Origin: an uncultured Clostridia bacterium
Lineage (GTDB): Bacteria > Bacillota > Clostridia > Oscillospirales > CAG-272
Direction of reading: 5' to 3'
DNA: 12,910 nucleotides
Assembly (NCBI GenBank): GCA_947367285.1
Contig: CANBDB010000030.1
Location: forward strand, 1-12,910
Shown here one piece after another: positions 5,463-12,329 of the stretch. A model generated the notes under the pieces. It saw only the letters and a list, made by a program, of their open reading frames with translations. It was not told the DNA's origin and did not search any database. How positions within the stretch are numbered: the stretch's first letter is position 1; each line of letters begins with the position of its first letter. A program made the translations under genes and the position numbers.

Positions 5463-7667
5463 CTATTTCTTACTCTTTTCCCTCTTCACAATCTTGTATC
5501 CGTTTTTGTCGAGGAGCCAATGCGCGTCATCAAGGAGCTGATAATCGTATTTGATTACGTCCGCTTCAAGCTCGTCGCAGCCGTCCCTTTGTGCAACTAT
5601 GCGACGAAATTCCTCAAGTCCCTCAAAGCTCGTGAGGTTTCCGTGGCGACGCACCGCATAATTTTTGCCGTTGGAGAATTTTTCTCTGCCGTCCGCGCGC
5701 AAAATCTTTTCGCTCTTGATTTGCTCAACGGTAGCAGGCACCATTCCTCGACTGATGAGGAAGGAATTCCATCTATAATGCTCCTGAATGGCGAGATTCT
5801 TGCGCTTGGAATCGGGAAAATCAAGGGTATAATCAACTATTTTCTTGCCGTTGATGCGCGTTTTGTGATTTTCCGTTTTCGGCATATCGCCGCGCGCATA
5901 AATTTCAAGGTACTCCTCTTCGCTGAGTCCCACAGCACTCCCCTCTTCCTTTGGAATAAAGTCAAGTCCCATCAGGTGGAGCTTTGAGCGAAGGCTGAGG
6001 CAACAGTACATACTGTTATCCCTCTCAAATTGCGTTTTGGAAACAAACCAATTCTTGTAGGACGCGATATGATTATTCTCGATATATGCCTCATCAAAAA
6101 CAAGATTTTTATCGTGAGTAATATTGTACTCAAGGTCATAGACCTCGTTTCGCATCTGCGCCATATTGTAGAAGGTGTTGTTTGCGATTTTGTCGATATT
6201 ATATACCGTTTCCTCCTCGTTGCCGAAGAAATAGCAATTTTCAACACCCGAGAGCATGCTTTCCTTGTGTGAGTGTATCGCTTTTACAAAAATAACGAGA
6301 TTTTCAAGCTCCCACTCCCTTCTCTTTTCAACGAATTTTTGTGCGAGGTCGATATTGTCAAGGTCATTGCCATACGCGATAATGAGGAAATTAACGTCAT
6401 TTTCGTTTTTGGTCACAATATTCTTTATATGGGAGTAAAATTCCTCGTCATTTACGTCGATTTGGTAGTAGCTCTCGTTCGCGGGGAGCGCGGGGAGAGG
6501 AAGATAATCCTCCTCCTTCATTGACGGAAGCTTTATTTTGTAACGATAATAGCTGTGGTTGAGATTTTTGTCATTTTTGGCATCAACCCTGTCAAAAATA
6601 TGATAATTCACTTGCTTTAGCTCGGGAGTGCCGTCCGAAGTGCGACAAAGAAATTGGTTATTCGCAACCGAGAGAAGAAATGCGTGGCGGTTTGTGTGTC
6701 CAAAACCTACAAGGAGCACGTTGATATCAACGTTTTCCTTAATGAGAGATGTATCGTAGTCGATATGTCTTTCGTCCATAAAGGCGGTAAATGGGTATTT
6801 ATCAATGAAATCCACCGTCGCCCTTTTGTACTTGTTGACGTAGTGAATGCATCCGTGTCCCTTGCTTACCGCATCGTTGTAAATCGTCTCGTATTTTGTG
6901 TCACCAAACACAAAAACTCTGAGATGGAAGAGCAAGTTTTCGCGTTCCGCCTCGGCAAGTGCGTCGATATCGTCGATTATTGTTCTCACAATACTGAGAT
7001 TTTGCTCGTCGTCACCCGTGTTTATAACCACAAAATGCTCTCGAGTATAAGTTTTGTTCAATTTGAGTAGCCTCTTGGCGCTCTTTTCCATTGAGGATGT
7101 GGATATATACGTTACTCTGTTGAGATAGAGCTTTTCTTTTTCCTCCTTGGAGAGATCGGCAATTATCGCCTTGCTTCTGTGCTTGTCGCTATTGTAAATG
7201 GATACGTTTTCGTCATTGTTTCCGAAAATATAGAGCTTTGGCGCGCGCAAAAATGCTACCTTTAAGCCCTCGATCACCGACCATGCGTACTGGCTGACAA
7301 GGGAGAGTGCCAGGATAATGGCATTGATCAGCACTATGAAAAAGCACAAATATATTGAAAAATTATAAAGCGCATCCGCTTCCATCAACAAGGAAATTTC
7401 CGAGGTGTCATACTGAAGCACCACGAGGTTGAGGATCTTGCTTGTTGCCTTAAAGAAGGATTCCAGCAAACCACCGCCCGCGTAAACGTAGCCGAGACAG
7501 TAAAGCGGCACGGCAATTATGTATATCATAGCACAACCGCCACTTCTAAAGCCTCTCAAAAATGCAATGCGTTCCGCTCTCTTTTTGAAAATTAAATTTG
7601 CGGCAAGTATAGCGAGCTCAAGGAAAAGCACCGCAAGACAAATTATATTAACCGTACGGATTATCAT
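5463..7667 (-). CDS. Membrane protein with RCK/TrkA-N-like segments and a C-terminal RyR-like domain
   Basis: No precise function can be given. The 734-residue protein has three hydrophobic segments (about 3-26, 44-65, 102-124). A first alpha/beta segment starts with KLYIFGNNDEN (144-154) and includes HFVVINTGDD (211-220) and VFVFGD. A second starts with INVLLVGFGHTNRHA (315-329), a nucleotide-binding-like glycine loop, and continues with NFLIIAYGNDLDN (426-438). The C terminus resembles bacterial RyR domains: RDNSMYCCLSLRSKLHLMG (549-567), IQEHYRWNSFLISRG (627-641), RRHGNLTSFEGLEEF (673-687) and DAHWLLDKNGYKIVK (714-728). The overall plan recalls membrane-anchored TrkA-N/RyR proteins, some of them linked by comparative genomics to nucleotide-dependent signalling. 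The loop between segments 2 and 3 lacks a TVGYG-type filter, so an ion channel is not supported. AAGGAG lies 6 nt before the ATG. It is a single-gene unit with its own promoter and terminator. Confidence 0.75.
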   Translation of the reverse strand: MIIRTVNIICLAVLFLELAILAANLIFKKRAERIAFLRGFRSGGCAMIYIIAVPLYCLGYVYAGGGLLESFFKATSKILNLVVLQYDTSEISLLMEADALYNFSIYLCFFIVLINAIILALSLVSQYAWSVIEGLKVAFLRAPKLYIFGNNDENVSIYNSDKHRSKAIIADLSKEEKEKLYLNRVTYISTSSMEKSAKRLLKLNKTYTREHFVVINTGDDEQNLSIVRTIIDDIDALAEAERENLLFHLRVFVFGDTKYETIYNDAVSKGHGCIHYVNKYKRATVDFIDKYPFTAFMDERHIDYDTSLIKENVDINVLLVGFGHTNRHAFLLSVANNQFLCRTSDGTPELKQVNYHIFDRVDAKNDKNLNHSYYRYKIKLPSMKEEDYLPLPALPANESYYQIDVNDEEFYSHIKNIVTKNENDVNFLIIAYGNDLDNIDLAQKFVEKRREWELENLVIFVKAIHSHKESMLSGVENCYFFGNEEETVYNIDKIANNTFYNMAQMRNEVYDLEYNITHDKNLVFDEAYIENNHIASYKNWFVSKTQFERDNSMYCCLSLRSKLHLMGLDFIPKEEGSAVGLSEEEYLEIYARGDMPKTENHKTRINGKKIVDYTLDFPDSKRKNLAIQEHYRWNSFLISRGMVPATVEQIKSEKILRADGREKFSNGKNYAVRRHGNLTSFEGLEEFRRIVAQRDGCDELEADVIKYDYQLLDDAHWLLDKNGYKIVKREKSKK

Positions 7668-7709
7668 TAATTTCTCCTTTTCGGGATTTTTGTTATAATA
7701 TATATTTAC

Positions 7710-7737
7710 ATTCTATCATTTTTTTAATAAAAGTCAA
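7710..7737 (-). promoter_or_regulatory. Sigma-A-like promoter of the RyR-like gene
   Basis: On the minus strand TTGACT (7732-7737) and TAGAAT (7710-7715) are 16 nt apart. The start codon of the 734-residue protein is about 43 nt below the -10 box, after an AAGGAG site. This separates the gene from dapF upstream. Confidence 0.7.
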
Positions 7738-7757
7738 TAGATTTGTTGCAAAACAAG

Positions 7758-7794
7758 GCACGTCGGGGAGGATGTAAAACCCTCCCCACCGTGC
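7758..7794 (-). terminator. Probable terminator hairpin after dapF
   Basis: GCACG pairs with CGTGC and GGGGAGG with CCTCCCC, with a 2-nt internal bulge on each side and a 9-nt loop. It is followed on the minus strand by CTTGTTTTGC, a poor T run. TTTGTTGC (7742-7749) and GCAACAAA (7811-7818) form a further outer inverted pair. The GTCGGGGAGGATGTAAAACC core looks like a relative of the GTAGGGG repeats at 5114 and 12118, so it may be a repeat that serves as a terminator. Confidence 0.55.
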
Positions 7795-7847
7795 AATATT
7801 GCAAGGGCACGCAACAAAATGTGATTGTGTCATAGGCGACTACAGTC

Positions 7848-8651
7848 TCACACCTCTACCGTACCCCTAAAGGACTCATTTGCGTCGCCCGTGAGGAAAA
7901 TGCGGCGCTCACTATCGCAAAAAACGATAACCTCGCCGCCGAGCATTGACACTCTAATGGGCACTGAGCGCTCGCAAAGTCCCATCTCCTGAGCCGCAAC
8001 CACCGCTGCGCACGCACCGGTTCCGCAGGCGAGAGTCTCGCCACTTCCTCTCTCAAAAACACGAATTTTGAGGTATTTTTTGCTCAAAACGGTGCAAAAT
8101 TCCGTATTTACACCACCCTCAAAGCGAGGATTTTTTTCAAAATACCAGCCGATTCTATCGAGTGCAAGGGCGTCCACATTCTCGCAAAAGGTAACCTGAT
8201 GCTCATTTCCAACGTTGACCCCTAGCATTTCATATTTTTTATCCTCCACCCGAAAATCAAAGCTCTCTCCGGTGGTGGCATACCCCATATCCGCCGTCAC
8301 AAGCCCTACTTTTTTGTCCTTGACGGTTACAAATACCGTGCGAATGCCACTCGGAGTCTCAATTTTAATGTGGCTTTTCTTCACAATTTTGTCCTCATAT
8401 AGTAATTTTCCAACGCACCTAAGCGCGTTTCCGCACATTTTCGCCTCACTTCCGTCTGCGTTGAATATCCGCATTTTCGCATCCGCAATTTTTGAGCTGC
8501 AAACAAGAACAAGCCCGTCCGCGCCTATGGAAAAGCGCCTTTTGGACAGTTTTTTGGCTATATTTTCGGGGTTTTCCACATCTTTTTCCAAGCAAACAAC
8601 GTAAATGTAATCGTTACCCGCTCCGTGCATTTTAATAAAATCAAGTCTCAT
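7848..8651 (-). CDS. dapF: Diaminopimelate epimerase
   Basis: DapF converts LL-diaminopimelate to meso-diaminopimelate, the precursor of lysine and of the peptidoglycan cross-link. It is a cytoplasmic enzyme that needs no cofactor and uses two cysteines as acid and base. The 267-residue protein has both: KMCGNALRC (Cys73) and ETLACGTGACA (Cys209). It also has HGAGNDY (9-15), GADG (43-46), NADGS (64-68), GNEH (148-151, usually GNPH) and VNTEF (181-185). The frame extends to a GTG at 8663, but that GTG is next to the likely Shine-Dalgarno bases GAGGG (8657-8661), which lie 5 nt before the ATG at 8651; the resulting MRLDFIKMHG start fits the family. It is divergent from the acyltransferase gene. 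A meso-DAP wall fits the PBP2 and MreD neighbours. Confidence 0.95.
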   Translation of the reverse strand: MRLDFIKMHGAGNDYIYVVCLEKDVENPENIAKKLSKRRFSIGADGLVLVCSSKIADAKMRIFNADGSEAKMCGNALRCVGKLLYEDKIVKKSHIKIETPSGIRTVFVTVKDKKVGLVTADMGYATTGESFDFRVEDKKYEMLGVNVGNEHQVTFCENVDALALDRIGWYFEKNPRFEGGVNTEFCTVLSKKYLKIRVFERGSGETLACGTGACAAVVAAQEMGLCERSVPIRVSMLGGEVIVFCDSERRIFLTGDANESFRGTVEV

Positions 8652-8731
8652 AATGACCCTCACAGTTTATAGAAAAATAGCTTTTGTCGTCATTTGATAC
8701 GTTCCACTGTTCCCAATATATGAAAAAACTC

Positions 8732-8760
8732 TTGCAAAAGTGAAAAAATAATGTTATACT
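8732..8760 (+). promoter_or_regulatory. Sigma-A-like promoter of the acyltransferase gene
   Basis: TTGCAA (8732-8737) and TATACT (8755-8760) are exactly 17 nt apart. The ATG at 8794 lies 33 nt below the -10 box, preceded by AAAGGCGGA. No equally good promoter for dapF was found on the opposite strand of this 142-bp divergent region. Confidence 0.7.
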
Positions 8761-8793
8761 GTCTTAAACACTCCCGAAAGGCGGAATATTTTT

Positions 8794-10065
8794 ATGAAGA
8801 TTAAAAACGTGGTAAGAGATTATGATGAAGTAATGGCCATGGAAGTGCCAAAGCACTTTAAACCCCAAAAGCCTGCACTTTTCTGGAGAGTATTGACCAA
8901 GGTCATCTCCCAACCTGCACTTCTCTCGGTACATTTTAAACACAAGGAAATCGGAATGGAAAAGCTCGGCAAGGATGAGCCCGCGCTTATTCTTATGAAT
9001 CACTCCAGCTTCCTCGATTTTGAAATCGCATATTCCATGCTTTTCCCGAGAAAGTTCAACACGGTAGCAACACTCGACTCCTTTGTAGGAGATCTCGGCC
9101 CCCTTATGAAGCAGATCGGTTGCTTCCCTACAAGAAAGTTTATTGCCGACCTTCAACTTATCCGTGACATTAAATACTGTCTTTTTGAGAATAAATGCTC
9201 CGTCCTTATGTTCCCCGAGGCAGCTTACAGCTTTGACGGAACAAAGACAACTCTTCCCGGAACGGTTGCAGGTCTTGTTAAGAGACTCGGCGTGCCGCTC
9301 GTAATGATAGAGACCTTTGGTTCATATCTTCGTGACCCCATATTCAACAAGCTCCAAAACCGCGATCTTCCCGTTTCCGCGGAAATGCGCTACGTTCTCT
9401 CCCCCGAGCAAATTAAGGAGATGAGTGTTGAGGAGATCCAGTCCGTTATCGACAAGGAATTTTCCTTTGACCAATACCGTTGGCAAAAGGAAAACGGAAT
9501 TGTTATCGACGAGCCCTTCCGTGCGGACGGACTTGAAACAGTTCTCTACAAATGTCCCCATTGCGGAAAAGAAGGTAAGATGGAAGGCAAGGGTGTTCAC
9601 CTTACCTGCCACGAGTGTGGCAAAAAGTGGGAGCTTACCGAGCTCGGCTATCTTAAGGCAACTGAGGGTGAGGACTACTTCGACCACATTCCTGATTGGT
9701 ACAAGTGGCAACGCGAGTGCGTAAGACGTGAGATCGAGGAAGGAACATACGGCTTTGACGTTCCCTGCGATATATATATGATCGTTAACCACAAGGACGT
9801 TTACCGCGTTGGTGAGGGTCACGTATCTCACAATTTTGACGGTCTTCATCTCGAGGGCCGTGACGGCAAAATAGACTACAGCCAAAGCTCCAAATCAATG
9901 TATACCTGCGAATGTGCTTTCCATTGGTACACACTCGGCGACGTAATCGGAATGGGTAACAACCGTGCGCTCTACTTCGCTATGCCCAAGGAAGATAAGT
10001 TCGTAGTTGGCAAAACACGTCTTGCTTCCGAAGAAATTTTTAAAATCATTAAGCAAAGCAAATAA
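8794..10065 (+). CDS. PlsC-family 1-acyl-glycerol-3-phosphate acyltransferase with C-terminal zinc ribbon
   Basis: The N-terminal half (about 50-230) is a PlsC/LPLAT acyltransferase domain, which usually moves an acyl chain onto lysophosphatidic acid at the membrane during phospholipid synthesis. The catalytic NHSSFLD is at 69-75 (HX4D, His70 and Asp75). FPTRKF (111-116) lies at the place of the second motif, and FPEAAYSFDGT (140-150) is a variant of the usual FPEGTRS. No clear membrane helix is visible. A zinc ribbon follows, CPHCGKEG at 254 and CHECGKKW at 272 (Cys254, 257, 272, 275). Then comes a roughly 140-residue domain rich in Trp and Tyr that I do not recognise. At 423 residues it is far longer than the usual 200-250. 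A perfect terminator hairpin follows. The exact acyl acceptor and the role of the C-terminal half are unknown. Confidence 0.85.
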   Translation: MKIKNVVRDYDEVMAMEVPKHFKPQKPALFWRVLTKVISQPALLSVHFKHKEIGMEKLGKDEPALILMNHSSFLDFEIAYSMLFPRKFNTVATLDSFVGDLGPLMKQIGCFPTRKFIADLQLIRDIKYCLFENKCSVLMFPEAAYSFDGTKTTLPGTVAGLVKRLGVPLVMIETFGSYLRDPIFNKLQNRDLPVSAEMRYVLSPEQIKEMSVEEIQSVIDKEFSFDQYRWQKENGIVIDEPFRADGLETVLYKCPHCGKEGKMEGKGVHLTCHECGKKWELTELGYLKATEGEDYFDHIPDWYKWQRECVRREIEEGTYGFDVPCDIYMIVNHKDVYRVGEGHVSHNFDGLHLEGRDGKIDYSQSSKSMYTCECAFHWYTLGDVIGMGNNRALYFAMPKEDKFVVGKTRLASEEIFKIIKQSK

Positions 10066-10072
10066 AATTTGC

Positions 10073-10099
10073 GGGGGAATTTTTGCAAATTCCCCCTTT
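10073..10099 (+). terminator. Intrinsic terminator after the acyltransferase gene
   Basis: GGGGGAATTT and AAATTCCCCC form a perfect 10-bp stem around a TTGC loop, followed by TTTAATTAA. It starts 8 bp after the stop codon. The short T run may allow some read-through into the LRR gene 61 bp downstream. Confidence 0.8.
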
Positions 10100-10126
10100 A
10101 ATTAATACGTTAAGTGAGGTGAAACC

Positions 10127-11866
10127 GTGCCCATAATTAACTGTCCCAATTGTGGAAACAGAGTATCGAGCCTTGCTCCGACCTGCGTTTACTGTGGAAA
10201 TAAAACCACAACGGACTCGGACGATACTGCTATATATGAAATTAAAAATGACACCCTCATCAAATACCACGGTAACCGTGAGGTAATAAGTATTCCCCAG
10301 GGAATAAAGGCTATCGGCCGTGGTGCATTTGAAGGTTGTGATACTGTTAAAAAAATACTCGTCGGCAACAGCGTTCAGACAATAGGCGATTTTGCATTCA
10401 CAGGCTGCAATTCGCTCCAAAAAATAATTATAGATGAAGGCGTAACCAGCATTGGTTTCCGCGCATTTGCGGGATGCCAGGCGCTCCACCAAGTAGTTAT
10501 GTCCCACACCATCGCGAGTATTGGCGACCGAGCATTTGAAAACTGCCCCTCGCTTGAGATTATAGATATCCCGCGAGGCGTGGTAAACATCGGAAAGGAA
10601 GCGTTCTATAACTGCTCGAGCCTCAAGGATCTTTATCTTTCAAGCTCTGTAAAATCCATCGGTTACGAGGCATTTTCCTTCTGCTCCTCGCTAAAAACGA
10701 TTAGATTTGGTAAAAATTTGATATCAATTGGCGGAAGAGCCTTCATCGGATGCGAGTCACTGTCCGAAATCAAGCTTCCCGATTCACTTGAGATCATTGG
10801 GGAGGAAGCATTTTGCAATTGCTCATCACTATCCGGTGTGGACCTTGGAAACAGTGTTAACAGCATTGGTATGATGGCTTTTCTTAACTGCGATTCTCTC
10901 AAAGAAATTACCATTCCGTCATCCGTAACTTCCATAGGAATCAAAGCGTTCTACGATTGCAACTCGCTCAAAGCGGTAAATCTCTCCGAGGGCCTTCTCG
11001 AGATCGGTTCCGAGGCTTTCAGAGGATGCACGTCACTCAAGACCATCTCAATTCCCAAAAGTGTAAAAATATTTGGATTTGAGGTATTTTGCGAGTGTCC
11101 TCGTCTTAAAAACATTGAAATCGGTAGTATCAAGCGTTGGTGCTCGATGGAATTCAGTATCGCCAAAGGGAATCCCCAGCCTTACGAAAAACGACTCTCC
11201 GTTGACGGAGAGGTTATCAAGGACCTTTTTGTTCCCAAGGAAGCCGAGAACGTAAAGGGTGCTGCGTTTGCCAACTGCTGCGATATTCGTACTGCGGTTA
11301 TCGAGGAAGGAATTCTCGGAATTGGTGTGCAGGCATTTATGAACTGTACTCGCCTTTGGGAAATCAGTCTCCCCGAAACACTTTCAAATATCGGCAAGCA
11401 GGCGTTCTATAACTGTAAAACTATGACGAGAGCCATCATTCCCGACGGTGTTCTCGGAATTTCCTCATCTACTTTTGCCGAGTGCTCGCGCTTGCAATTT
11501 GTTAAAATTGGCGCAGGGGTTAAAACTATTGATACGCTCGCATTCCAAAATTGCTCCGCACTTCGCTATATTGAAATTGGCGACGGTGTAACGTCTATCG
11601 CAAAAAATGCCTTCGTGGGTTGTGCAAGACTTAAATCCGTGGTTATGGGCAAAAATATTGAAAGCATCAGTGCCGGCGCATTCGAAGGCTGCGGTGCGCT
11701 CGAAAGAATATATTTCAAAAATCAATTCGAGGATATGCCCCGCCTCCTTATCGGCGAAAATCCCGAGCTCGATAACGTTGATATTTACTATTATAGCGAG
11801 CAAGAGCCCGATATTAAATTGAATGCTTGGCATTATGACGAAAGCGGTGTCGCTATCCCCTGGTAA
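10127..11866 (+). CDS. Zinc-ribbon and BspA-type leucine-rich repeat protein
   Basis: The 579-residue protein starts at a GTG; GAGGTGA lies 4 nt before it and the ORF has no earlier start with such a site. The N terminus is a zinc ribbon (CPNC at 6-9, CVYC at 20-23). Then come about 19 BspA/LRR_5 repeats with a 23-residue period and the pattern SIGxxAFxxCxSLxxIxIPxxV. Twelve lie in about 58-331 and seven in about 374-530. They are split by an RWCSMEF...YEKRLSVDGE segment (about 335-373), which I recall as a common interruption in this family. The C terminus, YYYSEQEP...NAWHYDESG, is also typical. There is no signal peptide, membrane segment or sortase motif, so it is probably cytoplasmic. Such repeats act as binding scaffolds; the partner is unknown. 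The repeats are diverged at DNA level, so no recent tandem expansion is visible. Confidence 0.88.
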   Translation: MPIINCPNCGNRVSSLAPTCVYCGNKTTTDSDDTAIYEIKNDTLIKYHGNREVISIPQGIKAIGRGAFEGCDTVKKILVGNSVQTIGDFAFTGCNSLQKIIIDEGVTSIGFRAFAGCQALHQVVMSHTIASIGDRAFENCPSLEIIDIPRGVVNIGKEAFYNCSSLKDLYLSSSVKSIGYEAFSFCSSLKTIRFGKNLISIGGRAFIGCESLSEIKLPDSLEIIGEEAFCNCSSLSGVDLGNSVNSIGMMAFLNCDSLKEITIPSSVTSIGIKAFYDCNSLKAVNLSEGLLEIGSEAFRGCTSLKTISIPKSVKIFGFEVFCECPRLKNIEIGSIKRWCSMEFSIAKGNPQPYEKRLSVDGEVIKDLFVPKEAENVKGAAFANCCDIRTAVIEEGILGIGVQAFMNCTRLWEISLPETLSNIGKQAFYNCKTMTRAIIPDGVLGISSSTFAECSRLQFVKIGAGVKTIDTLAFQNCSALRYIEIGDGVTSIAKNAFVGCARLKSVVMGKNIESISAGAFEGCGALERIYFKNQFEDMPRLLIGENPELDNVDIYYYSEQEPDIKLNAWHYDESGVAIPW

Positions 11867-11867
11867 C

Positions 11868-12011
11868 CTACTTTTTTCGAGAAAAAAGTAGGCAAAAAAG
11901 CTTTTATGGAGCTTCGCCCGCTTTTTAAAAAAAGCTTGGCAAAAACTTTTGGCGCGGCTTCGCCATTGTCGCAATAACATATCGCTAAATTTTATAGACA
12001 CATCACGAACT
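11868..12011 (+). repeat. Modular A/T-hairpin repeat, copy B (3' of LRR gene)
   Basis: It begins 1 bp after the LRR stop codon with the perfect stem CCTACTTTTTT / AAAAAAGTAGG around CGAG (11868-11893). Then come GCAAAAAAGCTTTTATGG, AGCTTCGCC, CGCTTTTTAAAAAAAGC, TTGGCAAAAACTTTTGG, CGCGGCTTCGCCATTGTC and ATAGACACATCACGAACT. It is the most complete of the three copies. The block GGCAAAAA..CTTTT..GCTTCGCC occurs twice inside it, which shows a modular build. Confidence 0.8.
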
Positions 12012-12103
12012 GTGTGCATTAAGAGGCAAGCAAAAAACTTTTGGCGCGGCTTCGCCATTGTCGCAACAAAGCATTGCAAATTTTTATAGACACATCACGA
12101 ACT
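11941..12103 (+). repeat. Tandem duplication of the repeat tail (71 bp, period 92)
   Basis: Positions 11941-12011 and 12033-12103 are equal in length. The first 34 bases, from AAAAACTTTTGGCGCGG to GTCGCAA, and the last 22, ending TAGACACATCACGAACT, are identical. About 15 bases in the middle differ. A 21-bp spacer separates the units. Confidence 0.85.
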
Positions 12104-12117
12104 AAATGTATTCTATC

Positions 12118-12190
12118 GTAGGGGCGGCCATTGGCCGTCCTTTTTTAACTCAAACTAACTTTTGTAGGGACCGGCTTCCCGGACGGTCCG
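12118..12190 (+). repeat. Second tandem pair of GTAGGG hairpin repeats
   Basis: GTAGGGGCGGCCATTGGCCG starts at 12118 and GTAGGGACCGGCTTCCCGG at 12164, a 46-bp spacing. The second unit pairs GGACCG (12168-12173) with CGGTCC (12184-12189). Both have the GTAGGG start and self-complementary arms of the pair at 5104-5209. Confidence 0.65.
12122..12146 (+). terminator. Hairpin of a GTAGGGG repeat acting as terminator
   Basis: GGGCGGCC and GGCCGTCC form an 8-bp stem with one G-T pair around an ATT loop, followed by six T. It is the first good intrinsic terminator downstream of the LRR gene, about 255 bp after its stop. Confidence 0.6.
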
Positions 12191-12202
12191 CAACGAAAGA
12201 AG

Positions 12203-12312
12203 CTTTACATTTTCACGGCTACCTTCTAACAAAGCCAAAAGGAGCGGAGATTTCTCTCCGCTCTTTAAGATGTCATTTTTTAAGGAGTATTCACACAAGT
12301 GAAAATGTAAAG
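12203..12312. repeat. Small element with perfect 14-bp inverted ends
   Basis: CTTTACATTTTCAC (12203-12216) and GTGAAAATGTAAAG (12299-12312) are exact reverse complements around 82 bp. The interior holds the GAGCGGAG / CTCCGCTC hairpin. No target-site duplication is evident at the edges and there is no coding capacity. Confidence 0.6.
12237..12263 (-). terminator. Probable terminator hairpin after rubrerythrin
   Basis: GAGCGGAG and CTCCGCTC form an 8-bp stem with a 6-nt loop. On the minus strand it is followed by CTTTTGG. It lies about 67 bp after the rubrerythrin stop. The T run is short, so the efficiency is uncertain. Confidence 0.5.
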
Positions 12313-12329
12313 GTTATTATTAACCTGGA

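Larger units (their letters stand above)
11867..12329. other. Gene-free stretch between LRR and rubrerythrin genes
   Basis: This 463-bp convergent region holds, from left to right, the modular A/T-hairpin repeat with a duplicated tail, a GTAGGG hairpin pair of which the first can act as a terminator, and a 110-bp segment bounded by perfect 14-bp inverted repeats. Frames that cross it (for example plus 12106-12354) are built from these repeats and are not credible genes. Confidence 0.7.

Noticed and set aside
5349..5987. A plus-strand frame and a minus-strand frame at 11465-12079 share RQWRSRAKSFCQAFFKK and look like paralogous proteins.
   Set aside because: The shared peptide is encoded by the noncoding A/T-hairpin repeat. 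The rest of each frame is antisense to a well-supported gene and the two parts differ entirely.
7275..7667. The membrane part of the RyR-like protein as a potassium-channel pore.
   Set aside because: The segment between hydrophobic segments 2 and 3 has no TVGYG-like filter and the segment spacing does not fit a clear pore module.
5463..7667. A complete defence system around the RyR-like protein.
   Set aside because: The neighbours are dapF and mreD. No nucleotide cyclase, nuclease or other effector is in the window, so a defence role is not supported here.
10049..10507. Long antisense frames over the LRR gene (also 11465-12079) and the acyltransferase gene (9322-9885).
   Set aside because: The sense strand carries clear domains and ribosome binding sites. 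The antisense frames arise from regular repeat codons and lack such sites.
11941..12103. A CRISPR array.
   Set aside because: There are only two units of 71 bp with an internal variable core, a single spacer-like gap and no cas genes.
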